Shown here: in pieces, positions 54,759 to 63,777 of the stretch
How the letters are laid out: the number at the start of each line of letters is the position of its first letter
How positions within the stretch are numbered: the first letter of the stretch is position 1
NCBI GenBank assembly: GCA_041399085.1
Contig: JAWKTM010000030.1
Coordinates: forward strand, 20,053-84,052
Source of the DNA: JAWKTM01 sp041399085
Lineage (GTDB): Bacteria > Planctomycetota > Planctomycetia > Pirellulales > Pirellulaceae
Direction: 5' to 3'
DNA: 64,000 nt
Notes under the pieces: generated by a model
What the model was told of the DNA's origin: nothing
What the model saw: the letters and a program-made list of their open reading frames with translations, nothing else
Database searches by the model: none
Made by a program: the position numbers and the translations under genes

Positions 54759-55041
54759 AGCCCGAGACGATCTTGTCGATGGTGCTTTGTTTTACCGGCA
54801 ACAAGCTCCGGGGCTTGACGCGTATTTTCTCGAAGGCTTGCGAGCTGATCTTCAGAAGTTGGAAACTACTTTCGGCATCCACGAAAAGTATTACGGTTAC
54901 TATCGTAGTTTGTCGAAACGTTTTCCCTTCGCAATTTACTATCAGCTCACCGACGAAACGGTCGAAGTCGTTGCGATTCTCGACTGTCGCCAAGACCCGC
55001 AATCGACGATTGACAGGATTGGTAGAGGATCGGGGTCGTAG
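54736..55041 (+). CDS. RelE/ParE-family toxin
   Basis: 101 residues. RDEARDDLVDGALFYRQQAP, FLEGLRADLQKLETTFGIH, KRFPFAIYYQLTDETVEVVA and ILDCRQDPQ match the RelE/ParE fold, including the C-terminal beta strand with the conserved Arg. Such toxins cleave mRNA on ribosomes (RelE) or poison gyrase (ParE); which applies here is not evident. It is translationally coupled to the antitoxin. 55042-55247 downstream holds nothing recognised. Confidence 0.88.
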   Translation: MRVELRDEARDDLVDGALFYRQQAPGLDAYFLEGLRADLQKLETTFGIHEKYYGYYRSLSKRFPFAIYYQLTDETVEVVAILDCRQDPQSTIDRIGRGSGS

Positions 55042-55247
55042 CCAGTGCCGCGGATCGGCCTGTAGAACGGCAACGATGCGCATCTCGCTCTACAGCGGCA
55101 AATCTTATTGGAATCCGCGTTACTCGGTTGCCTGTCGTGCCGTTCGCGTCCCTTGTCCCGCGCCGCGCACCGTCTTAACATGAGCCGTCGACGGTTCGTA
55201 ACCCCGTTCGCTCGGCCCTTCTTCCGCCCCAGACGATCGCGCAAATC

Positions 55248-57200
55248 ATGCAGTTTTGGCGCAAAGCGTTTCCGTATCTCATGGCTTTGATGGCCGTCGC
55301 CGCGGTCGCTTGGGCAGTGTCGTTCGGCACGCTGCCACCGGCCGACTTCGCTTGGCAAAACGGCGACGAGATTAAAACCGTTGATCCGGCGCGAGCCACC
55401 GGCGCTCCCGAAGGACGCATCCTCGACGCCGTGTTCGAGGGCCTGCTGCGAAACGCGCCGGCCGGTCCCCGACAAGCCAACGGCATTCAACCAATGGCGC
55501 CCAAGCCCGGCGTCGCCGCGGCGATGCCCGAGATCTCCGACGACGGCCGACTCTACACGTTTCAACTGCGCGACGACGCCCGCTGGACGAACGGCGATCC
55601 CGTCACGGCCGACGACTTCTTCTGGTCGTGGCGACGCATGTTGCACCCGGAAACCGCCTCGGAATACGCCTATCAGCTCTACTACATCGTCGGCGCCGAG
55701 CAATACAACACGGCTCAAGTGGCCGAAGGCGACAAGGTCGAAGTGGAACTGCCCGACCGCCCCGATCCGCTGCAAGCCTTTCCGCGAGGCACGATCCGAC
55801 GCGGCATCTTACGACGCATTGTGCCGGCCGAGTCCGCCAGCCAGGACACGGACGACGCCGATGCGGCGGCCGAAGAAGACGCCCGGCGGCAAGCTTACTA
55901 CGTGGTCGAAGTCAAACCAGAAGTCGACGGCCAAGTCGATTGGGAAGCGACCGGCGAAACCCAAGTCTTCAGCATCGAACCGGCCTCAACCACGTTTCGC
56001 GACGAAGAGACTCAGCACGACGTACAAACGTGCCTGCATGTGCTGATCGACTTTGAGGCCGCTGGCGGAGTTCGCGTGCTCGGCCCCAAACAACTGCAAA
56101 TCACGTTGAAGAACCGAACCGCCTACTTCAATTCCCTGCTGGCCTTCTATCCTTTGTATCCTGTCAATCGCCAGTGCGTCGAACAATATGGCTCGCCTTA
56201 TTGGACCAAGCCCGATCATATCGTCAGCAACGGACCATATAGGATTCAATTCCGTCGGATCCGCGATCGCGTGCGACTAATTAAGAATGAGACCTATTGG
56301 GACGCCGACAATGTACATCTGGAAACACTAGATGCCATGGCCGTCAAATCTCAAACGACGGCACTGAACATGTATTTGAAAGGGCAATTGGATTGGGCCA
56401 CGGACGTTCCGCAAACCATGATTCCGGAATTGAAGAAGCGCGACGATTTCCTCGTCGCGCCGGCTTTGATTACCTACTTCTATCGTTTGAATGTCGACCG
56501 CCCGCCGCTCGACAATGTGCTAGTTCGCCGAGCCCTGAACATGGCGATGGACAAGCAGGCCCTGTGCGACTACGTGGCGAAAGCGGGTCAGCAACCGGCC
56601 CGCGGTCTGGTGCCGCCCGGCATGGCTGGATACGAAGGAGCGTTAGCCGGCGAATTCAACGTCACTCGTGCCCGTGAACTCTTGGCCGAAGCGGGTTATC
56701 CCGGCGGACGTGGCTTACCGCGAATCGAGATCCTCTACAACACCAGCGAAGGCCATCAAGCGATTGCCGAAGCGATCCAGCAACAATGGAAAAATAATCT
56801 GGGGATCGATGTCGAGCTGCGAAACATGGAATGGGGCGTCTATCTCGACACCGTTTCCAAAACAAACTTTACCGTGGCCCGCGCTGGCTGGATCGGCGAC
56901 TATCCCGATCCGAATACCTTTCTGGATATGTTTGTCACCGGCGGCCCGCAGAACAACACCAACTGGAGCAACGCCCAGTATGATCGGTTGATCGAACAAG
57001 CCGCCTCGGAACCTGACGCCGAGCAACGCATGCAATTGTTACGCGAAGCCGAAACGATTCTCATGGACGAGTTGCCGATTATCCCGATCTACTTTTATGT
57101 GTCGATCAACATGGTTCATCCCGAAGTACAAGGATTCGCCCCCACATTGCAGGACGTTCATCCCTTAATGAACCTGCGGATCGACCGCCCTTCGCTCTAA
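55248..57200 (+). CDS. oppA: Oligopeptide ABC transporter substrate-binding protein
   Basis: 650 residues. The N-terminus MQFWRKAFPYLMALMAVAAV is an export signal or anchor without a lipobox Cys. SBP family 5 features: NGDEIKTVDPARATGAPEGR, LYTFQLRDDARWTNGDPVTA, DDFFWSWRRMLHPETASEYA, SNGPYRIQFRRIRDRV and ARAGWIGDYPDPNTFLDMFV. An insert of about 100 residues with an acidic stretch (SASQDTDDADAAAEEDARRQ) sits between residues 160 and 260, making it longer than typical OppA. The permease genes oppB and oppC follow directly. No oppD/oppF ATPase genes are in the window. Confidence 0.93.
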   Translation: MQFWRKAFPYLMALMAVAAVAWAVSFGTLPPADFAWQNGDEIKTVDPARATGAPEGRILDAVFEGLLRNAPAGPRQANGIQPMAPKPGVAAAMPEISDDGRLYTFQLRDDARWTNGDPVTADDFFWSWRRMLHPETASEYAYQLYYIVGAEQYNTAQVAEGDKVEVELPDRPDPLQAFPRGTIRRGILRRIVPAESASQDTDDADAAAEEDARRQAYYVVEVKPEVDGQVDWEATGETQVFSIEPASTTFRDEETQHDVQTCLHVLIDFEAAGGVRVLGPKQLQITLKNRTAYFNSLLAFYPLYPVNRQCVEQYGSPYWTKPDHIVSNGPYRIQFRRIRDRVRLIKNETYWDADNVHLETLDAMAVKSQTTALNMYLKGQLDWATDVPQTMIPELKKRDDFLVAPALITYFYRLNVDRPPLDNVLVRRALNMAMDKQALCDYVAKAGQQPARGLVPPGMAGYEGALAGEFNVTRARELLAEAGYPGGRGLPRIEILYNTSEGHQAIAEAIQQQWKNNLGIDVELRNMEWGVYLDTVSKTNFTVARAGWIGDYPDPNTFLDMFVTGGPQNNTNWSNAQYDRLIEQAASEPDAEQRMQLLREAETILMDELPIIPIYFYVSINMVHPEVQGFAPTLQDVHPLMNLRIDRPSL

Positions 57201-57248
57201 CATTTCGCCCTAACACTCCCCACCCCAACCAAACGACTGCGCCCCCTC

Positions 57249-58193
57249 ATGTTTTTGCTTCGCCGCCTGGGCTGGATGCTCATTACATTATGGGTGGTTT
57301 ACACCATCTCGTTTGCCTTGATGCGAGCGGTCCCGGGCGGTCCGTTTTCGCGTGAAAAACAAATCCCCGAAGCGATCCGGCGCAATATCGAGGCACGCTA
57401 CAAACTCGATCGGCCTCTCGTCGTCCAGTATTTCGACCAACTTCGTCCGCTGGTTACCGGACGTTGGGAAAATGGCCGCTTAAAGGCTTGGCCCGACTTC
57501 GGAGCCAGCTTCCGCCTGGAGGATTACACGGTCAACGAAGTCATCGCCCAAGGATTTCCCGTCTCCGCCACATTGGCGATTTTCGCCCTCGTCTTCGCAT
57601 TGATGCTGGGGCTGTCGGCGGGCGTCGTTTCCGCGGTCCAAAGGCACTCTCCGCTGGATGTCTCGTTCATGGCGGCCGCCACGCTGGGAATCGCCGTGCC
57701 AAACTTTGTGCTGGCCAGTTTAGCCATCGTGCTCTTTGTGTTCGTGCTGGGTTGGTTCCCGGCGGCCGGCTGGGGCACTCTCAAACAGATCGCCCTGCCA
57801 GCGATTTGCCTGGGCGCGCCGATCGCCGCCTATATTGCTCGGCTCACACGAACCGGGATGCTGGAAGTCCTCAATCGCGATTACATACGCACGGCCTATG
57901 CCAAGGGCCTACACGAGCGTCGCGTGATCATCCACCACGCCCTGCGCGGAGCGATCTTGCCGGTCGTCTCATATTTGGGACCCGCCGCCGCCGGCGTCCT
58001 AACCGGATCCATTGTGCTGGAGCAAATATTCTCCTTGCCAGGTATGGGGAATCATTTTATCGAAGCCGCCAACCAGCGCGACTATACGTTGGCGATGGGA
58101 ATGATTTTGGTCTATACGTTTCTGCTCTATGTGATGAATGCGTTGGTGGATATCTCCTACGCCATGATCGATCCACGAATCAAACTTCAGTAG
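57249..58193 (+). CDS. oppB: Oligopeptide ABC transporter permease, OppB type
   Basis: 314 residues with six predicted helices. The N-terminus MFLLRRLGWMLITLWVVYTI is the standard OppB opening, with RAVPGGPFSREKQIPEAIRR after helix 1. The EAA loop that contacts the ATPase is DYIRTAYAKGLHERRVIIHH. It ends LVDISYAMIDPRIKLQ, also typical. It lies 48 bp after oppA and 7 bp before oppC. Confidence 0.95.
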   Translation: MFLLRRLGWMLITLWVVYTISFALMRAVPGGPFSREKQIPEAIRRNIEARYKLDRPLVVQYFDQLRPLVTGRWENGRLKAWPDFGASFRLEDYTVNEVIAQGFPVSATLAIFALVFALMLGLSAGVVSAVQRHSPLDVSFMAAATLGIAVPNFVLASLAIVLFVFVLGWFPAAGWGTLKQIALPAICLGAPIAAYIARLTRTGMLEVLNRDYIRTAYAKGLHERRVIIHHALRGAILPVVSYLGPAAAGVLTGSIVLEQIFSLPGMGNHFIEAANQRDYTLAMGMILVYTFLLYVMNALVDISYAMIDPRIKLQ

Positions 58194-58200
58194 CCCACCC

Positions 58201-59496
58201 ATGCCTGCTTCGCCCAAATCGGAACCCCGGCCGAATCCTGATGCTCTCGACGACAAGTCGCCGAGCGCGACCGACGACGCGCGGCGAGACCGCTACGAAC
58301 AACTGCTGGCCGAAGCGCAAGCGATCAAGGGCGTCTCGTTGTGGAAGGACGCGTGGCGACGTCTGCGTCAGAACTGGGCCGCGATGGGGTCGCTCGGCGT
58401 GCTCATCACAGTCAGCCTATTGGCCTTCTTCACGCCGCTGTTGCCGCTGCAATCCCCAATCGATCAAGACTTAGAGAATCGCCTGCTGCTGCCGCCCGAC
58501 TCGACGGTCGTGTACCTGGGCCAGCGCGAAGCGCTGCGATTCGAAGCCAACTCGCTCAAAGCCCAACTCGCCCGGTATGACCAGCGTTTGGACCAGTTGC
58601 AGCAGGAACGCGCCCAAGCGGCAACGGCCGAAGAGTTCGCGGCCGTGGACGAAGAAATCCAGCAGATCCGCGAGTCCGAAAACCCCTTGCTCCAACTTTG
58701 GCATCGTCCCGGTCCGCTCTCCCAAGCCATGATTCGCATTCGACTGGCCATTTTCGGCGATTGGTCGCTGCCATCGTGGGCCGGCACGGATGCCTTGGGA
58801 CGCGATCTTCTCGCCCGATTGTTCTGGGGAGCCCGCGTCTCCTTAATCGTCGGCGTCGTCGCTACCTTTGTGTCCCTGGTCATCGGAGTCACCTACGGCG
58901 CGGTCGCCGGTTACGCCGGGGGCGCGGTCGACGCGATCATGATGCGGATCGTCGACGTCTTATACTCGGTCCCTTTTATCTTTGTGGTCATCTTTCTCAT
59001 CACGTTTCTAACAGAAGAGTCCATCAAGAAGACTTACTTGGAACCGTTCGGCATCAATCAGATCATGATCTTCTATGTGGTGATCGGCGCCATTTATTGG
59101 TTGACCATGTCGCGCGTGGTGCGCGGGCAAATCATTTCGCTGAAGAACGAACAGTTCGTCGAAGCGGCCCGCACGATCGGCGCATCGCGAGCCCGCATTA
59201 TCTTTCGCCATCTGGTGCCGAACGTCATGGGCATCGTGATCGTGTATCTGACGCTCACGATTCCGGCCGTGATGCTGTTCGAGGCGTTTCTGTCGTTCCT
59301 GGGAATGGGCGTCCAACCGCCCGACGTATCGTGGGGACTACTGGCCAACGAGGGGATCAAGGTCATCACGCCGATCCGCATCTATTGGTGGGTCGTGCTG
59401 TTCCCCAGCACCGCCTTGGCCCTGACGCTGTTCGCGTTGAACTTCCTAGGCGACGGCCTCCGCGACGCCTTGGACCCGCGGATGCGAACACGCTAA
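58201..59496 (+). CDS. oppC: Oligopeptide ABC transporter permease, OppC type, with coiled-coil insert
   Basis: 431 residues, about 100 more than usual OppC. The cytoplasmic N-terminus is followed by helix 1 (MGSLGVLITVSLLAFFTPLL), then a periplasmic loop of about 100 residues with a coiled coil (FEANSLKAQLARYDQRLDQL, EEFAAVDEEIQQIRESEN). The permease core follows: GTDALGRDLLARLFWGARVS, the EAA loop EQFVEAARTIGASRARIIFR and the end FLGDGLRDALDPRMRTR. The insert lies where the substrate-binding protein docks. Confidence 0.93.
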   Translation: MPASPKSEPRPNPDALDDKSPSATDDARRDRYEQLLAEAQAIKGVSLWKDAWRRLRQNWAAMGSLGVLITVSLLAFFTPLLPLQSPIDQDLENRLLLPPDSTVVYLGQREALRFEANSLKAQLARYDQRLDQLQQERAQAATAEEFAAVDEEIQQIRESENPLLQLWHRPGPLSQAMIRIRLAIFGDWSLPSWAGTDALGRDLLARLFWGARVSLIVGVVATFVSLVIGVTYGAVAGYAGGAVDAIMMRIVDVLYSVPFIFVVIFLITFLTEESIKKTYLEPFGINQIMIFYVVIGAIYWLTMSRVVRGQIISLKNEQFVEAARTIGASRARIIFRHLVPNVMGIVIVYLTLTIPAVMLFEAFLSFLGMGVQPPDVSWGLLANEGIKVITPIRIYWWVVLFPSTALALTLFALNFLGDGLRDALDPRMRTR

Positions 59497-59515
59497 CAGG
59501 CGTCTTCCTCCATCA

Positions 59516-59615
59516 AAGCGGCAGGGCGCAAGCCCTCCGGTGTCACGAAGCGGCAGGGCGCGAGCCCTCCGGTACCACACCGAAGCGGCAGGGCGCGAGC
59601 CCTCCGGCACCACGC
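59516..59615. repeat. Three REP-like hairpin units after oppC
   Basis: Units start AAGCGGCAGGGCGC at 59516, 59548 and 59583 (spacing 32 and 35). Each forms AGGGC-(GCAA or GCGA)-GCCCT, a 5-bp stem with a GNRA-type loop, followed by CCGG. The same unit occurs at 24638. They may protect or end the opp transcript, or be REP-type selfish repeats. Confidence 0.75.
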
Positions 59616-59702
59616 CGAAGAGTTGCCGAGCTGCTTCAAAAACTGATCTTGCCACGGGCGGCGAAGTCGGCATCATTACGCCGCTTCTCTCCAGGAACCG
59701 CC

Positions 59703-60356
59703 ATGTCGCCGCGCGCTCGTCGTTCGCTGTTGCCGCTGCTCGCACTGTGGGTCTGCACAATCGCAGGCTGCGGTTGGCATGCGCCGTTCGTGGGCGAACC
59801 GGCCGTCGGCGAGCCGTTGGCCGTTCCCGAAAACCCGATCTTCGTGCCGGTCGTCGACCACGATTTCGCCTGGAACCAGATCGTCGACGCCCTGGACGAC
59901 GACTTCCGCATCGAGCGAGAACAGCGCGTGCAATCGCTCGGCGGCATCCTCACGGAAGGCCGCATCGAGACGTTTCCCACAACCGGTTCGACCGTCTTTG
60001 AACCGTGGCGAGGCGATTCGACGCCCGGCTTCGAGCGTTGGCACGCGACGCTGCAATCGATTCGCCGCCGAGCCTCCGTGCGTGTCACGCCGGACGGCGA
60101 CGGCTACTTGATCCAGGTGATCGTTTACAAAGAGCTGGAAGACGTCGACCGCCCGGAACGAGCCAACGCGGGGGGCGCGATCCGCCGCCACGACGGCACG
60201 CTGGTCCAAGCCCGCGACCGCGTCGACAACGGCCCGATCACGCTCGGCTGGATCCCGCAAGGCCGCGACGTCACGTTAGAACAGCGTCTCCTGGCCGACA
60301 TCCGCAACCGGTTGACGCAAGCCCAACCACCTGCCGGCGGCTTGCTGCATCACTAA
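59703..60356 (+). CDS. Lipoprotein, unknown function
   Basis: 217 residues from the ATG at 59703. The signal MSPRARRSLLPLLALWVCTI ends in the lipobox TIAGC. The mature part includes VPVVDHDFAWNQIVDALDDD, FRIEREQRVQSLGGILTEGR and VRVTPDGDGYLIQVIVYKEL, a mixed alpha/beta small domain, and ends DVTLEQRLLADIRNRLTQ. It is similar in style to planctomycete outer-membrane-associated lipoproteins, with no named family that I can support. It lies about 200 bp after oppC with the hairpin repeats between, so co-transcription is uncertain. Confidence 0.75.
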   Translation: MSPRARRSLLPLLALWVCTIAGCGWHAPFVGEPAVGEPLAVPENPIFVPVVDHDFAWNQIVDALDDDFRIEREQRVQSLGGILTEGRIETFPTTGSTVFEPWRGDSTPGFERWHATLQSIRRRASVRVTPDGDGYLIQVIVYKELEDVDRPERANAGGAIRRHDGTLVQARDRVDNGPITLGWIPQGRDVTLEQRLLADIRNRLTQAQPPAGGLLHH

Positions 60357-60465
60357 TCGCCGGGTCCCGCCTTACCCGCCTATTCCGCCACCTTCCTGAC
60401 CCCGGCCACCCCTGCGAGCCCTCACATCGCTCGCCCGCGTCCACCGCATTGCTGTCCCACCCTCG

Positions 60466-60701
60466 CTCCGGTGCCTTACAAATAGGCTCCGGTCGCTTAC
60501 TCACCAACTCCGGTGCCCAACTTTTAAGCTCCGGTCGCTCACTCACTGCCTCCGGTGCCTAACTTACGTGCTCCGGTCCCTCGCTAACGGCTCCGGTCGC
60601 TTACACAACGGCTCCGGTCGCTTTGCTGACTCGGTCGCTTACAACGGCTCCGGTGCATTACTCAAAGCCTCCGGTCAGCAACAAGCGGCTCCGGCTCTAG
60701 G
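60466..60701. repeat. 21-bp tandem array, about twelve units
   Basis: CTCCGGT-type starts fall at 60466, 60487, 60508, 60529, 60550, 60571, 60591, 60612, 60630, 60648, 60669 and 60689; most steps are 21 bp, with a few of 18 or 20. Units read CTCCGGTCGCTTACTCAC or CTCCGGTGCCTAACTT, often alternating. It lies between the lipoprotein and the XPB-like gene. The bases to 60981 show nothing further. Confidence 0.9.
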
Positions 60702-60981
60702 ATCAAGGGCCTTCGAGATTGCCAAATCTGGCGACATCCCCGATAGGAGCCGCTATCATCGACAGGTTGGCACCTTAAGGCCAGCGGCAGATGAGAATGT
60801 ACCTGTTGGGATGCTGGCGGCGTCACCGTGGCCCGATGCTGCCGTAGCCGATGCTGCCAGCATCAACAAGGCAGATAACCTCCAGATCGCTCCATTCTGG
60901 CCCACAACACCCCGTGTTGAGCAAAATCAGTCCGGAAGGCTTGGCACCAGACATGGAGCGGACGCGTGCTAGAATCCGCCC

Positions 60982-62397
60982 ATGCCTAAATCCGCCATAG
61001 CCAACACGCCTCAGCTTACGTTTTCCGCTGGCACGCTAATGTTGGCGGGCGGCGAACGCTCACTTGTTCAACGACTGTTTCCCTCCGGGGCCGTGGGTTT
61101 GGGATGATCGCGAAGCGGTTGTGGATGATGCGTTGCCACTATCACCGCAGACCACGAAGAAGTGATCCGCGAATCGCCGGTTCCGATCGACGACCATGTC
61201 ACGAGTTGGATGCGGGTGGATTGGCCGCGAGTCGACATCCATCCGCTTCGCGACGAACAACAAGCCGCTGTCGAAGCGTGGCGAGGCACGGGGCGCGGCG
61301 TCGTCGTCATGCCGACCGGCACGGGGAAGACCGAAGTGGCGTTGCACATCATGGCAAAGAGCCGCCGAGGTACGCTGATCGTCTCGCCAGTTCGCGATTT
61401 GATGTACCAATGGCATCGACGCATCCAAGCCGGACTGGGCTACGACGCCGGTATCATCGGCGACAACGTCTTTCGGCTGACGCCCGTTTCCGTGACGACC
61501 TACGACAGCGCCTGCATTCACATGCACAAGCTGGGAAACCGCTTCGAGTTGCTCATCTTCGACGAATGCCATCATTTGCCCGGCGGCCTGCGACGCGAAG
61601 CGGCACTGATGTCCGCCGCGCCGTTTCGGCTCGGTTTAACCGCCACGCTGGAACGGGCCGACGGGCGGCATCGCGATCTGGACGAATTGATCGGACCAGT
61701 GGTTTATGAGTTGGCCATCGACGACGTTCGCGGCAAGACGCTGGCGGACTACGAAGTGATCCGTATTGTCGTCCATCTCTCGGCCGACGAACGGCAACGT
61801 TACGACGAACTCTCGCGACACGTGCGGGAATACATGATGCGACGCCGCGAAAACGATCCCGGCTTTACCTGGGAAGACCTCTGCAAGGACGTGGGCAGCA
61901 ACCCCGACGCTCGGGCCGCGATGCGTTCGTATCGAGCCAAGATGGCGATCGAGGAACGGGCCGAAGAGAAACTGCGGGTGCTGGAAGACCTGTTTCGCCT
62001 GCACGCCGGTTCGCCCTGTCTGGTCTTCGCCGGATCGAACGCCATGGCTCGCGATATCTCGCGCCGCTTTCTGGTCCCGTGCTTGCTCAGCCACTGCGGC
62101 AAACGGGAACGCCTGGACGCCATCCAAGGCTTGGCCGAAGGACGCTATCCGGTGCTGGTGGCCAATCGCGTGTTGGACGAAGGGGTCGACCTGCCATCGG
62201 TAAACGTGGCGATCGTGGTCGGCGGCGGGGCGTCGACGAGGCAAGCCAAGCAGCGTTTGGGACGCGTCCTGCGCCGCAGCGGCAATGCGAAGGCCGTCTT
62301 GTATGAAGTCGTGACCGACGATACCAACGAAGTGAAACGCTCTCGCACCCGCCGCGCTAACGATGCTTACTCGCGAACACGCCATCGCCGACATTGA
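60982..62397 (+). CDS. XPB-like DEAD/DEAH-box helicase, 5' end frameshifted
   Basis: The intact helicase core runs from about 61162 to 62397. It has RDEQQAAVEAWRGTGRGVVV with Walker A MPTGTGKTEVAL, motif II LLIFDECHHLP, motif III LTATLERADGRH, motif V LVANRVLDEGVDLPSVNVAI and motif VI QAKQRLGRVLRRSGNAKAVL. The expected N-terminal DRD-like domain lies upstream in shifting frames: LTFSAGTLMLAGG from the ATG at 60982, then FPPGPWVWDDREAV, then MMRCHYH, then back in frame at ITADHEEVIRESPVP. The three frame changes total a multiple of three. XPB helicases unwind DNA in nucleotide excision repair. Here the gene overlaps its partner Bax1/DUF790 gene by 35 bp. Confidence 0.88.
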
Positions 62398-63586
62398 CTT
62401 CCGACGCGGAACGATCCATCCCGATCGGCTGGTTCGTGGCGTTCACCGGAATTACTTGGCCCACGCCGAACGCATGCTGCGCGTCTACTCGCGAGGCGCC
62501 GGCGAGACGCGCCGCACGCTACACCGACGCATCCACGATATCCTGGCCGACGAACCCGATTGTCCGACGGCCCGCATCGACGCCTTCTGCAAACTGTTGG
62601 ATGACGCCAGCGGGTATCGCAAGGATTCCAGCGGCCGAGCGGCCAAGCTTCGGCAGCAGGTGTTCGCCTTGGCCAGCCAATACCATCCGCTGGTTCAAGA
62701 GCCGGATCGCTTTTTCGAGCACGGCCAGTGGCAGGTGAAGCAAACGATCGCCAAACAACTGGGCCGCACTTGGCAAGAGATCGACGAAGCGCTGTTCGCC
62801 GACGTGTTCGAGTTCCATCGGCTCGAATCGTTCACCGGATACGAAAGCCCGCCAGCGCTGTTGTCTCGATACAACGTCGCGCAAGTGCAAGCCGCGCTGT
62901 ACGACGCCACGCGCCTGACAATCTGGGCCGACGACGATTTCAAGACCATCCTGCGGTACGCGAAACTCGCCCATCTCATGCACCGCATTCAACCTTTCGC
63001 AGGTGGTGGATATGTGATCTCGCTCGACGGCCCCGCGTCGCAACTTCGAGCCACGCGGAAGTACGGCGTGAATATGGCCAAGTTCCTGCCGGCCCTGATC
63101 GCCTGCTCCGATTGGCGAATGAAGGCCGAAATCGTGACCGGACGCAAAGCGTGGCAAGTTCGCTTGGAACTCAGCAGCGACGACGGGCTGAACAGCCATC
63201 TGCCGCCGCCCGATCAGTTCGATTCCGAAGTCGAACGCGCCTTCGCCGAAAAATGGGGCGACGAACCCCGCGACGGTTGGCTCCTCGTTCGCGAAGGTCA
63301 AATTCTGTTCGATAAACAAACGGTCTTCGTGCCCGACTTTTCCTTTCGCCACGAATCGGGCCTGGAAGTCGCCTGCGAAATCGTCGGCTTCTGGACCCCC
63401 GAGTATCTCGCAGCCAAATCCCAAACGCTAACACGTTTCTCCCGGCATCCTCTCTTGCTGGTTGTCAACGCCCTCGTCCAAGAGCAGCTTCCCACGCTCC
63501 AGTTGCCCACCGTCACCTACAAGTCGGCAATCAAAATCTCCGACGTTCTCCAGCGTCTGAACGAAATCTCGGCGACGCAAGCCTGA
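62363..63586 (+). CDS. DUF790 / Bax1-type nuclease, XPB partner
   Basis: 407 residues. MLTREHAIADIDFRRGTIHP is the usual DUF790 opening. The middle is helical (FEFHRLESFTGYESPPALLS, RYNVAQVQAALYDATRLTIW). The C-terminal nuclease-like domain has FVPDFSFRHESGLEVACEIV and GFWTPEYLAAKSQTLTRFS, with the PD-(D/E)xK-type Asp and Glu present. In archaea Bax1 binds XPB and cuts DNA bubbles 3' of the unwound site. The 35-bp overlap with the helicase gene argues for the same helicase-nuclease complex here. Confidence 0.9.
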   Translation: MLTREHAIADIDFRRGTIHPDRLVRGVHRNYLAHAERMLRVYSRGAGETRRTLHRRIHDILADEPDCPTARIDAFCKLLDDASGYRKDSSGRAAKLRQQVFALASQYHPLVQEPDRFFEHGQWQVKQTIAKQLGRTWQEIDEALFADVFEFHRLESFTGYESPPALLSRYNVAQVQAALYDATRLTIWADDDFKTILRYAKLAHLMHRIQPFAGGGYVISLDGPASQLRATRKYGVNMAKFLPALIACSDWRMKAEIVTGRKAWQVRLELSSDDGLNSHLPPPDQFDSEVERAFAEKWGDEPRDGWLLVREGQILFDKQTVFVPDFSFRHESGLEVACEIVGFWTPEYLAAKSQTLTRFSRHPLLLVVNALVQEQLPTLQLPTVTYKSAIKISDVLQRLNEISATQA

Positions 63587-63777
63587 GGGAGAAACCGGAC
63601 CACCCACCGAGCAGCGGAGATTAGCGAAGGAACCTGATTGAAAGCCCTTCGCTGGCAGGATATAACCAATCCCGTCATCAAGTCGAGAAAGAAAGTTTCG
63701 GCGGTTTGTACGCGATCCGTCCAAGCCGTCGAATATCCTGCCCGACGTCCGTCACGCGTCGCTCGATCAAAGGGAAC

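Noticed and set aside
58698..59702. N-terminal extension of the lipoprotein at 59703
   Set aside because: The extension overlaps oppC in another frame and the hairpin repeats; the lipoprotein signal starts at 59703.
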